From Acidobacteriota bacterium (GTDB lineage: Bacteria; Acidobacteriota; Thermoanaerobaculia; UBA5066; Gp7-AA6): DNA of 64,000 nucleotides. A program made the position numbers and the translations under genes. Positions 9,077 through 16,883 of this stretch are shown one piece after another. Each line of letters opens with the position of its first letter. Positions within the stretch are counted from its first letter, which is position 1. The notes beneath the pieces were generated by a model. The model did not search any database and was not told the DNA's origin. It was given only the letters and a program-made list of their open reading frames with translations. The stretch is from positions 1 through 64,000 of the forward strand of contig DAHUXD010000064.1 in NCBI GenBank assembly GCA_027307335.1, read 5' to 3'.

Positions 9077-9507
9077 CACGATCCCTCCGATCTCGACGGC
9101 TCCGGGGTGCGCGGCGAGCCTTCGCCCGTCATCGCCACGTTTCCCTGGAGCCGCGCCCCCTCGGCGATCACCACCTTGGGAGCGTTGACGTTGCCCTGGA
9201 CCGTCGCGGACGCGAGGAGCTCCGCGCGTTCGTCGGCCCGTATCTGTCCGTTCACCCGGCCGCCGACGATGACGGTCCGGGCATGGATGTCCCCCTTCAG
9301 CCGACCCGGCTGGGCCACGGTGACCCGGCGCGGGATGTCGATGTTTCCCTCGAACTGTCCGTGGATGACGACGTCCTCGTCGCCGGAGATTTCACCGACG
9401 AACCGGGCGTTCGGACCGATGACGGTCGCCGCCGACGGCGCGCCGGCGCCCTTGTCCGGCGGAGCGGGCGGACCGCTCGCGCCTTCCGGCTTTCCGAAGA
9501 TCGCCAA
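9076..9507 (-). CDS. Bactofilin (polymer-forming cytoskeletal protein)
   Basis: A 143-residue bactofilin. The central ~100 residues are a right-handed beta-helix of short hydrophobic repeats ([58 protein letters not shown]), flanked by disordered Gly/Pro/Ser tails, as in the family. Bactofilins self-assemble into nucleotide-free filaments at the inner membrane and organise wall or stalk synthesis. The start is TTG 9507 with GGAGG a few bases upstream. The stop overlaps the aldehyde dehydrogenase start, so the two are co-transcribed even though no functional link is evident. Confidence 0.88.
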   Translation of the reverse strand: MAIFGKPEGASGPPAPPDKGAGAPSAATVIGPNARFVGEISGDEDVVIHGQFEGNIDIPRRVTVAQPGRLKGDIHARTVIVGGRVNGQIRADERAELLASATVQGNVNAPKVVIAEGARLQGNVAMTGEGSPRTPEPSRSEGS

Positions 9508-9583
9508 TGAGCCTCCCTCGAAAGCCGGCTAGTCTAACAAAGGCCGGCGGCGCCGCCCCCGCATCCGGCTCGGGGCCTCTTCC

Positions 9584-10561
9584 TCAAGGCCGCGGCGTTT
9601 CCTCGCCGCGGGTCCAGTCGACGACGATCTTGCCGGTATTCCGGTTGTCCCGCATCCGCGCAAAGGCCGCGGCCGCCTGCTCGGGCGGATACACCGCGTC
9701 GATCGAGACGGAGAGCGCGCCGTCCTCGAAGCCCGGCAGCATCTCGCTCCGGAAGCGCGCGACGAGCCGCGCCTTCTCCTCGCGCGGGCGCGACCGGAGG
9801 GTCGAGCCGATCAGCCGCGCCGCCTTGCGCATGAGGAGCGAGAGATCGAGCGCCGCCTTCGAGCCGGACATCGTCGCGATCGTCACGATGCGCCCGCCGC
9901 GCGCGAGCACGGCGAGGTCGCCCGGGAGCGTGTCCGCGCCCACCGGATCGAGCACGACGTCGACGGCATCCTTCCCCCAGGCCCGTTCGATCGCGTCCTC
10001 GAAACGCCCGGCCCGCGTGTCGATCGCGAGGTCCGCTCCCGCCGCGGAGAGCGCCGCCAGCTTGTCGGCGCTCCGCGTCGTCGCCGCGACCGTGGCGCCG
10101 AGGCGCCTGGCCGTCTGGATCGCGGCGAGACCAACGCCCGACGCGCCGGCGTGCACGAGCGCACGGCCTCCGGCGGCGAGGGCCCCCTCGACGGCGAGGT
10201 TTACGAAGGCGGTCAGGAACGCCTCGGGAATCGCGGCCGCGTCGACGAAGCTCATGCCCGCGGGGACCGGCATCCAGTGGCCCACGGGCACCGCGGCGAG
10301 CTCGGCGTGCGCGCCGCCGGCCACGAGGGCGCAGACCCGCTCTCCGGTCCCGACGAGCGTCCCCGAGAGCTCGAGGCCGAGGATCTCCGGCTCCCCCGGC
10401 GGCGGAGGGTAGTGGCCGGCGATCTGCGAGAGATCGGCGCGATTCAGCCCCGACGCCGCGACGCGCACGAGCGCCTCGCCCGGTCCGGGCCGCGGATCCG
10501 GCGCCTCCTCGAGGACCGCGCGGTATCCCTGCGCGGACGGCGTCACCGCGAGGCACCTCAC
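9584..10561 (-). CDS. Zinc-independent quinone oxidoreductase (MDR superfamily)
   Basis: A 325-residue medium-chain dehydrogenase/reductase of the quinone oxidoreductase/PIG3 type. The GroES-like N-terminal domain contains VRVAASGLNRADLSQIAGHY, the quinone reductase hallmark. The Rossmann domain carries LVHAGASGVGLAAIQTARRL for NADPH. No structural-zinc cysteine cluster is present. The C-terminal region (YPPEQAAAAFARMRDNRNTG, then KIVV) fits PIG3-like enzymes. The GTG start at 10561 overlaps the stop of the GT87-like gene, so the pair is coupled. It reduces quinones or enones with NADPH; the physiological substrate is unknown. Confidence 0.88.
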   Translation of the reverse strand: MRCLAVTPSAQGYRAVLEEAPDPRPGPGEALVRVAASGLNRADLSQIAGHYPPPPGEPEILGLELSGTLVGTGERVCALVAGGAHAELAAVPVGHWMPVPAGMSFVDAAAIPEAFLTAFVNLAVEGALAAGGRALVHAGASGVGLAAIQTARRLGATVAATTRSADKLAALSAAGADLAIDTRAGRFEDAIERAWGKDAVDVVLDPVGADTLPGDLAVLARGGRIVTIATMSGSKAALDLSLLMRKAARLIGSTLRSRPREEKARLVARFRSEMLPGFEDGALSVSIDAVYPPEQAAAAFARMRDNRNTGKIVVDWTRGEETPRP

Positions 10562-11724
10562 GGCGCCACCGCCTCTCCGGCCGGGAACACCGTCCCGCGC
10601 CGGACGATCGCCGCGGTGAGGAAGATTGCGACCGCGACGAGCGAGAGCGGGTCCCACCACAGCCCGAAGTCGCGCGTCACCCGCCAGAGGAGCTCGGGCA
10701 GAACGCCGACCGACACGAGCACCGCGGCGAGGAAGAGCCCCGCGCGCCGGGCCGGGCCTTCGGAGACGAGAACCGCGGCTGTGAACGCCAGCGCGGGCGC
10801 CGCGATCCCATAGCTGTTCTTCTCGGTCATCGGGTTGAACAGCATCAGGTACGCCGTCGCGAGGAGGACCAGCGTCAATGCGCGCCAGGGCTCCCGCGGG
10901 CGCGCGGCGGCGCGGAGCCACAGCGCGAGCGTCCCGGCGCCCGCGGCGGCGCGCAGCGCCAACGACGCGCCCGGCGACAGCGAGAGGCCGGCCGTGCGCA
11001 GGAGCGCGGTCAGGTCGGCGAACCGGTTCTCGGTCGTCCCCGACCAGCCCGCCAGATGCGCGGCCGCCGAGCGGTACTGATCCGCCGCGAAGGCGGGGGG
11101 CGCCGCGAGAAACGGCAGCGCCGCGAGGAGCGCCAGGCCCGCGAGGAGCGGCGCGCGGAGCCTCGGATACGGCCACGGAGCGAGCAGCGCGAACACCAGG
11201 CCGAGAGGCTTCAGACCGACGAGCAGGACGATCCAGAACGCCGCGGCGTTCCACCGTCCGCCGGCGAGCGCCGCCGCGAGCAGGAGGCACACCCCGCCGA
11301 AGGCGAGATTGGTCTGCCCGTTCCGCAAAGCGCCGAGACAGGGCGTGAGCGCGAGCACCGCCGCGACGACGTACGCGCGCCCGGGATCCGCCGGGCGGCC
11401 GAGGCGGGCGAGCGCCGCGAACCCCGCGAGGACCGCGAGGACCGACAGCGCGCGCCACAGCACGTCGCCGGCCGGCGATGGCAGCGCGTGGAACGGCGCG
11501 AACAGGAGCGCGAACTGCGGGAGGTAGTGGTACCCGCGGGGATCCGCGTAGAGGTCGTGCCGCGCGAACCAGCGCTCCGACGCGAGGTGGAACACGGGCG
11601 TCACCGAGCGGCGCGCGGGGTCGCGCGCCACCATCACGGAGACGACCAGCAGCGCCAGGACCCAAAGCGAGGTCCCGACCACGAAGAGGCGGCGCGTCCG
11701 CGCGGAAGCGGCGGGTGCCGTCAT
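10558..11724 (-). CDS. Multi-pass membrane protein, GT87/DUF2029 family
   Basis: A 388-residue polytopic membrane protein with about ten hydrophobic segments (first: RLFVVGTSLWVLALLVVSVM). The early periplasmic loop DLYADPRGYHYLPQFALLFA and the NGQTNLAFGGVCLLLA stretch are typical of the DUF2029/GT87 family of polyprenol-phosphate-sugar-dependent (arabino/mannosyl-type) transferases. That family places a catalytic Asp in the first loop, consistent with the HDLYADP region. It presumably adds a sugar to a glycan or lipid on the outer face of the inner membrane. The acceptor is unknown. It overlaps the quinone oxidoreductase start. Confidence 0.75.
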   Translation of the reverse strand: MTAPAASARTRRLFVVGTSLWVLALLVVSVMVARDPARRSVTPVFHLASERWFARHDLYADPRGYHYLPQFALLFAPFHALPSPAGDVLWRALSVLAVLAGFAALARLGRPADPGRAYVVAAVLALTPCLGALRNGQTNLAFGGVCLLLAAALAGGRWNAAAFWIVLLVGLKPLGLVFALLAPWPYPRLRAPLLAGLALLAALPFLAAPPAFAADQYRSAAAHLAGWSGTTENRFADLTALLRTAGLSLSPGASLALRAAAGAGTLALWLRAAARPREPWRALTLVLLATAYLMLFNPMTEKNSYGIAAPALAFTAAVLVSEGPARRAGLFLAAVLVSVGVLPELLWRVTRDFGLWWDPLSLVAVAIFLTAAIVRRGTVFPAGEAVAP

Positions 11725-11749
11725 TCCGCGCGGATTCTAACCGCCGCGA

Positions 11750-12997
11750 CTACTCGGGCTTCGGCTCGGGCGGCCTCTCCGGAGGCTTCGCCTTCGCGGG
11801 CGGATGCGCCGGATGATTCGCCGGGGGACGGGAGTGAGCCTGGGAGGCCACGCGCGTGTCCTCACGGGGCTGCCCGTGCGGCGCCTCGCCCCTCGGCGGC
11901 TCGGCCGGTCGGGCCCGGGCGGTCGACGGATTCGGGGCCTCGTGCGCGGGCGCCGTCTCCGGCGGCGACTTCTTCTCCCGCTTCTGCGTCGAGGCGGGCG
12001 CCTTCTCGTGGCTCGGAGCCGCGTGGGTCTGCGGCTGGCCGCGCTCGTTCTTCGGCGCCTCGCTCCTGGCGGCCTGTGCCGGCGGCGCCGCCGCCTCTCG
12101 CCCGGTGGACGGGTGCGCATTCTCGTGCCCGTTGTGCGCCGTGGCCGGCGGCGCCTCGGCCGCGCGGCCCTTGCCATGCGCCTCGTTCTTGGGAGCGGCG
12201 GCGTGGCTCGTCGCCGCCGTCCCGGGCGAGGCCGCGAGCTTCCGCGTCTCCGAAGCGGGCGCCGCGACGCGGATCTTGCCTGCGTTTCCGGCGCCGGCCT
12301 CCGCGAGCGTCGTCGGGCGCGCCTTCACGCGGTCGATCGACACCGGCGCGATTTTCGTGCCCGCCACGCGTTCGATGCGCGCGGGAGGCGGGCCGGCGGT
12401 TCGCACGATGCCGCCCGTCACGCGGTAGTCGGTCGTCTTGACGGTGCGTGCGAAGATCGTCGCGTTGCGCGCGGCGGGGAGCCGAATGGACGCGACGGGA
12501 ACGCCCACGAACTGACGCGTCGGGACGAACACGTAGCGCGTCGCCGGTAGAACGACGGGCGCGCCGACGTATCCGGTCGCCGTGAAGCCGAACGACGGCG
12601 GGATCGGTGCCCAGCCGACGTAGTCGTCGCCGTACGCCCAGGTCACCCAGGCGGGCGCCCACACGGTGCCTGGCACCCAGACCCAGCCGTACGGGTCGGC
12701 CCACGTCCAGGAGCCGTAGTGGAACGGCACGTCGCCGAACGGGTCGTTCGACACCCACGTCCAGCCGTAGTCGGTGTAGACCCACTCACCGTCCACGTAC
12801 GGCGCCCACCCGGCCGCGACGCGCGGCACGAAGCAGCGGCCGTAGGAGCCGACGCCGACCCAGTCGCCGTACGGCGCGAGGTCGTCGTGGAACACCGAGA
12901 TGCTCACGGCCACGGAGCCCTGAGCCGCTCGGGGCGCCGCGACGAGGACCGCTGCCGCCAGCAGAAGAACCGCCAACGCAGTTCGGGATGGTTTCAT
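11750..12997 (-). CDS. Secreted DUF6600-like Tyr/Trp-rich protein
   Basis: A 415-residue exported protein. Signal peptide MKPSRTALAVLLLAAAVLVA, cleaved near AAPRAAQG. Residues ~35-150 are packed with Tyr-Gly-Trp repeats (LAPYGDW, YGWTWVSNDPFG, YGSWTWADPYGWVWVPG), the YxxWxW pattern seen in FecR-associated DUF6600 proteins. From ~residue 200 the chain becomes an Ala/Pro/Lys-rich disordered tail of nearly 200 residues. The function of this family is not established; it is an envelope protein by its signal. No operon partner lies within 20 bases. Confidence 0.7.
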   Translation of the reverse strand: MKPSRTALAVLLLAAAVLVAAPRAAQGSVAVSISVFHDDLAPYGDWVGVGSYGRCFVPRVAAGWAPYVDGEWVYTDYGWTWVSNDPFGDVPFHYGSWTWADPYGWVWVPGTVWAPAWVTWAYGDDYVGWAPIPPSFGFTATGYVGAPVVLPATRYVFVPTRQFVGVPVASIRLPAARNATIFARTVKTTDYRVTGGIVRTAGPPPARIERVAGTKIAPVSIDRVKARPTTLAEAGAGNAGKIRVAAPASETRKLAASPGTAATSHAAAPKNEAHGKGRAAEAPPATAHNGHENAHPSTGREAAAPPAQAARSEAPKNERGQPQTHAAPSHEKAPASTQKREKKSPPETAPAHEAPNPSTARARPAEPPRGEAPHGQPREDTRVASQAHSRPPANHPAHPPAKAKPPERPPEPKPE

Positions 12998-13076
12998 GTT
13001 GCCTCCTCTCGATGGGGTTCGAGCCCTTCGCGAAAGGGTGCAAGGCGGGTGCCACCTTCCGCGCCGCGGATGCGGT

Positions 13077-14750
13077 TCAGCGGGAGCGCCAGTGCCGCGT
13101 TGGGGTGCGGGTCGGCGTCGCCGGAGCGCCCGACGAGTCGGATTCCGAGGGGAACGGCGTGCGCGCGAACTGCACGCCCTCGAAGGCGAAGCGCACCACG
13201 GCGTCGGTGCGCACCGCCCGCCCCTTCTGGCGCGCGGGCTCGAAGCGCCACTGCATCGCGGCCGCGACCGCCGCCGCGTCGACGTCCTCGCGCACGTGTT
13301 TCGTCACCCGCGCCTCGAGCGGCTCGCCCGTCTCGGACACGCGCACGAGCAGGACCACTTCCCCGCGCACCCGCTGCTGCAGCGCGCGCTCGGGATAGAC
13401 CGGCATGATCCGGACGATCGGCCGGGGCGGAACGTCCAGGGACTTCGCCGGCACGAACACGGCGGTCGGCGTCGCCGACGGCGCCCGGGTCGCCGAAGGG
13501 CGGGGCGTCGCCGAGCGCGTCACGGTGGCGGTCGGCGGACGCGGCGTCGAGGTGGCGCTCGGCGGCGAAGTCGGCGTATCGCTCGGCGAAGGAGTCCGCG
13601 TCGCGGACGGTCGCTCGGTGAAGGTCGCGCTCGGAGAGGCCGTTCGCGTCGCCGTGGATGTCGGCGAGGCCGACGCGGTCGGCGTCCGGGAAGGCGAGGC
13701 GGTCGCGGTGCGCGTCGCGGTCGCGGTGCTCGTCGCGCTCGACGTCGCGGTCGCGGTGATCGTCGGACGCGACGTCGCCGTCGCGGTGCGCGTGCTCGTG
13801 GCGGTCGCGGTGCTCGTCGGAGGCGAGGTGGCGGTCGCGGTGCTCGTCGGCCGCCGCGTGGCGGTTGCGGTGGACGTCGGTCGCGAGGTGGCGGTCGCGG
13901 TGCTCGTCGGCGGCGAGGTCGCCGTCGGTGGGACACGCGTCGCGGTCGGGCGAGGCGTCGGCGTCTCGGTGTCCGTCGCCGTCGCGGTGGCGGTCGGCGG
14001 CGCGGCCGTCGGCGTCGGCGGCGCGGGCGTCGGCGTCGGCGGGAGCGGCGTCGCCGTCGGTCGCGGCGTGGGCGTGTCGGAGTCGGTCGGCGCCAACGTC
14101 GGGGCCGGGGTCGCGGTCGACGTTTCGGTCACGGGGGCCGGGACTCCCGGCGCGACCGGCGGAGCGCTCTCGCTCTCGGGCCGCGCCGCCGCCGGCGCCG
14201 GCACGGACGGCGCCGGAGTCTGTGCCGTGCCCGGCTCCCCGCTCGGTTCCGCGGCCGACGCGGCCGCCGGCCGGGGCGTGGGTGTGGGCCGAGGCGGCAC
14301 GGCGCTCCTCGGAATCAGACCGAGATCCGCCGCGAGCGGCGGGACGGAAAGGAGACGCTCCCGTGACAACTGCCGCGAGAGAAGACTCCCGAAACGCGGA
14401 CGGAGATCCGGGTCGAGCGACGCCGGATCGTATTCGGGAAACTGCTCCTCGACCGACAGGAATCGCTCGAGCGTGGCGTCGCGGGCCTTCGTCATCCCTG
14501 CCGCGTCCTCGGCGAGCGCGAGGCGGGCGAGGATCTCGAGGTGCCGCGACGGCTGTTCGAGCGTCAGGAACCGCGCGACACGGAAGTCGCGCACGGCCTG
14601 GGCATATTGCCCCGCGCGAAAGTGGTCCATCCCCGATTCGACGATCGCCTGCTCGTCCTGAGCGCCGGCGCCGGCGGCGAGAAGAAGGACGAGCAGAGCG
14701 GCGCAGCGCCCGGCTCCGCGCGCGGAATGCCCTCGTCGAGATCGCGACAT
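13077..14750 (-). CDS. TonB-like energy transducer with N-terminal TPR-like region and long Pro/Thr linker
   Basis: A 557-residue secreted or anchored protein. A signal peptide or anchor (GAGRCAALLVLLLAAGAGA) is followed by a helical region resembling one TPR unit (GMDHFRAGQYAQAVRDFRVA). A low-complexity stretch of ~240 residues made of Thr/Pro/Ser/Ala then spans the periplasm. The last ~90 residues are a TonB C-terminal domain (PVYPERALQQRVRGEVVLLV, then AAMQWRFEPARQKG). TonB domains pass proton-motive energy to outer-membrane receptors; TPR-plus-TonB_C proteins in acidobacteria are mostly uncharacterised, and no ExbB/ExbD is nearby. The start is ATG 14750; the longer open frame is a shadow of the M13 gene. 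Confidence 0.72.
   Translation of the reverse strand: MSRSRRGHSARGAGRCAALLVLLLAAGAGAQDEQAIVESGMDHFRAGQYAQAVRDFRVARFLTLEQPSRHLEILARLALAEDAAGMTKARDATLERFLSVEEQFPEYDPASLDPDLRPRFGSLLSRQLSRERLLSVPPLAADLGLIPRSAVPPRPTPTPRPAAASAAEPSGEPGTAQTPAPSVPAPAAARPESESAPPVAPGVPAPVTETSTATPAPTLAPTDSDTPTPRPTATPLPPTPTPAPPTPTAAPPTATATATDTETPTPRPTATRVPPTATSPPTSTATATSRPTSTATATRRPTSTATATSPPTSTATATSTRTATATSRPTITATATSSATSTATATRTATASPSRTPTASASPTSTATRTASPSATFTERPSATRTPSPSDTPTSPPSATSTPRPPTATVTRSATPRPSATRAPSATPTAVFVPAKSLDVPPRPIVRIMPVYPERALQQRVRGEVVLLVRVSETGEPLEARVTKHVREDVDAAAVAAAMQWRFEPARQKGRAVRTDAVVRFAFEGVQFARTPFPSESDSSGAPATPTRTPTRHWRSR
13700..13960 (-). repeat. In-gene ~30-base tandem repeats encoding a Pro/Thr linker
   Basis: Inside the TonB-like gene a ~30-base unit recurs, encoding PTSTATATSP, PTSTATATRR and similar decapeptides. 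The unit is degenerate and in frame throughout, so copy number can change without breaking the protein. It is a coding tandem repeat, not a CRISPR array. Confidence 0.75.
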
Positions 14751-14788
14751 GACGTCGCCGATCGCTACAGCAAAGGACGCGCCAGTCC

Positions 14789-16855
14789 TCACCAGACCCG
14801 GACGCGCGCGGAGGGCTCGAGGTACAGCGCCTGCCCCGGCTGGACGGAAAAGGCCGCATACCAGGGATCGAGATTGCGCACGCAGTCCGCGCGGAACGGG
14901 CCGGGCGAGTGGCCGTCGGTGAGGATCTGCCGCCGGACCGCTTCGGGCCGGGCCTTGCGCCGCCAGGCCTGCGCGTACGCGATGAAGAACCTCTGGTCCG
15001 CGTCGAATCCTTCGACCGCCCGCGGGGCCTCGGCCGCCGCGGCGCTCCGATATCCGTCGAAGGCCGCGGAGACGCCGGCGACGTCGGCGATGTTCTCCGA
15101 GAGCGTGAGCTTGCCGTTGACGTGCAGGCCCGGCAGCGGCTCGTACGCGTCGTACTGCGCGACGAGCCGCGCCGCCGCCGCCTCGAAGTGCTCGAGGTCC
15201 TTCGGCGTCCACCAGTTGCGGAGAGCCCCCGTCTCGTCGAACTGGCTGCCCTGGTCGTCGAAGCTGTGGCTGATCTCGTGCCCGATCACCGCTCCGATCG
15301 CGCCGTAGTTCTGCACGGGATCGCCGGCGGCGTCGAAGAACGGAGGATTCAGGACCGCCGCGGGAAAGTTCATCGCGTTCTGGAGCGGCAGGTTCACCGC
15401 GTTGACCGTCTGCGGCGACATCGCCCATTCGGTCTTGTCGACGGGCCTCCCGAGCTTCGCGAGCGAGGCGCGGTAGTCGAAGAGCTCCGTCCGCTGCCGG
15501 TTGCCGAGGGCGTCGCCCCTCTCGATCCGGAGGCCGTCGTAGCTCCTCCAGCGCTCCGGGTATCCGATGCCGACGTAGAGCGTCTCCAGCTTCGCCTTCG
15601 CCTTCGCGCGGGTCACCGGCGACATCCAGTCGAGCGCATCGATGCGCCGGCGGAAGGCGGCGACGATGTTCGCGACCATCGCCTGGGCCTGGGCCTTCGC
15701 CTCGGGCGGAAAATACCTCCCCACGTAGAGGCGGCCGACCGCGTCGCCGAGGGAGGCGCTCGTCGCCGCCACCGCCCGCTTCCACCGGTCGCGCGGCTTC
15801 TGGGCGCCGGTGAGCGTCGTCTCGTAGAAGCGGAACTGCTCCTCGGCGAAGGCTCGCGGGAGGAGCGCCGAGGCGCGATCGAGGGCGCGGAAGGTCAGGT
15901 ACTCCTTCCACGTGTCGAGCGGCTCGCTCCCGGCGAGCGCCGCGATGCCCTTCGCCGCGTCGGCCTGCCAGACCATGATCTTCGGCTGGGCGGACAGTCC
16001 GGCCGCCTCGAGGTAGGTCTTCCAGTCGAGCCCGGGAGCCCGCGATGCGAACTCGGCGAGCGTCCAGGGATTGTTCGCGCGGTGGACGTCCACGGACTCG
16101 GTCCGGCTCGCGTGCGCGTCGGCGATCCGCTTCTCGAGATCGTAGATGCGCCGGGCCTTCGCGTCGGGGTCCGCGGCGCCCGCGAGCCTCAGCACGGCGA
16201 CGATGTGCGTCCGATAGCCGTTCTGGATCTCGACGGCCTTCGCATCGGTGTTCTCGTAGTAGTCGCGGTCCGGCATCCCCAGGCCGCCCTGCATCAGGTA
16301 GGCGACGTAGCGGCCGGGCTCGGCGAAGTCGGGCGCGGCCCAGAGGCCGAACAGGCGGTCGGTGTGGAACTGCGCGCGGTTCAACGCGTCCACGTCGGCG
16401 CGCAGCTGTTCGCCGAGCACGCGGGCGAGGGAGCTCCGGTCGCGGATCCCCGCGATCGCGTCGAGCTCGGGCCGGACCCCCGCGAGGCCGCGCTTTTCGA
16501 TCGCCTCCTCGTCCATGAACGCCGCGTAGAAGCTCTTCGCGAGTCCCGCGGACGCGTCCGGATCGCCGGCCGGCTTCACGCCGCCGTCGAGCAGGCCGCG
16601 CAGCCGCTCGGCGATCTGCTCGTCGAGGATCGTGAAGGCGCCGAAGCTGGCGCGATCGGGAGGGATCTCCGTCGCCTGCATCCAGGCCCCGTTGGCGTAT
16701 TCGTAGAAGTCGTCGCCCGGGAGGATCCGGCGATCCATGCCGGCCACGTCGACGCGGTACGCCGGAGCCGGAGCCGGAGCCGCCGCGCCCCCGAGAGCGC
16801 CGGCCACGGTCGCGGCCAGCGCGCCCGCCCCGACGAGTCGGATCGGATTCGTCAC
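14789..16855 (-). CDS. M13 family zinc metallopeptidase (neprilysin-like), copy 1
   Basis: A 688-residue exported M13 peptidase. GTG 16855 has GGAGG seven bases upstream and gives a signal peptide ending near AAPAPAPAYRVDVAGMDR. Catalytic features: HEISH (zinc His pair and general-base Glu, from residue 526), ENIAD (third zinc ligand Glu, ~587), and the N-terminal substrate domain VNLPLQNAMNFPAAVL. The C-terminal WYAAFSVQPGQALYLEPSARVRVW is the conserved M13 tail. It cleaves oligopeptides outside the cytoplasm. A paralogue follows immediately (next gene), separated by ~28 bases. Confidence 0.93.
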   Translation of the reverse strand: MTNPIRLVGAGALAATVAGALGGAAAPAPAPAYRVDVAGMDRRILPGDDFYEYANGAWMQATEIPPDRASFGAFTILDEQIAERLRGLLDGGVKPAGDPDASAGLAKSFYAAFMDEEAIEKRGLAGVRPELDAIAGIRDRSSLARVLGEQLRADVDALNRAQFHTDRLFGLWAAPDFAEPGRYVAYLMQGGLGMPDRDYYENTDAKAVEIQNGYRTHIVAVLRLAGAADPDAKARRIYDLEKRIADAHASRTESVDVHRANNPWTLAEFASRAPGLDWKTYLEAAGLSAQPKIMVWQADAAKGIAALAGSEPLDTWKEYLTFRALDRASALLPRAFAEEQFRFYETTLTGAQKPRDRWKRAVAATSASLGDAVGRLYVGRYFPPEAKAQAQAMVANIVAAFRRRIDALDWMSPVTRAKAKAKLETLYVGIGYPERWRSYDGLRIERGDALGNRQRTELFDYRASLAKLGRPVDKTEWAMSPQTVNAVNLPLQNAMNFPAAVLNPPFFDAAGDPVQNYGAIGAVIGHEISHSFDDQGSQFDETGALRNWWTPKDLEHFEAAAARLVAQYDAYEPLPGLHVNGKLTLSENIADVAGVSAAFDGYRSAAAAEAPRAVEGFDADQRFFIAYAQAWRRKARPEAVRRQILTDGHSPGPFRADCVRNLDPWYAAFSVQPGQALYLEPSARVRVW

Positions 16856-16883
16856 TGCATTTCCTCCGTCGGCCGGAGCGGCG

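Noticed and set aside
7577-9532. 651-codon plus-strand frame opposite aldehyde dehydrogenase and bactofilin
   Set aside because: Antisense shadow; no ribosome site and no domain.
13700-13960. Possible CRISPR array from 30-base repeats
   Set aside because: Units are contiguous, in frame and degenerate, with no unique spacers; they encode the TonB-like linker. No cas genes.
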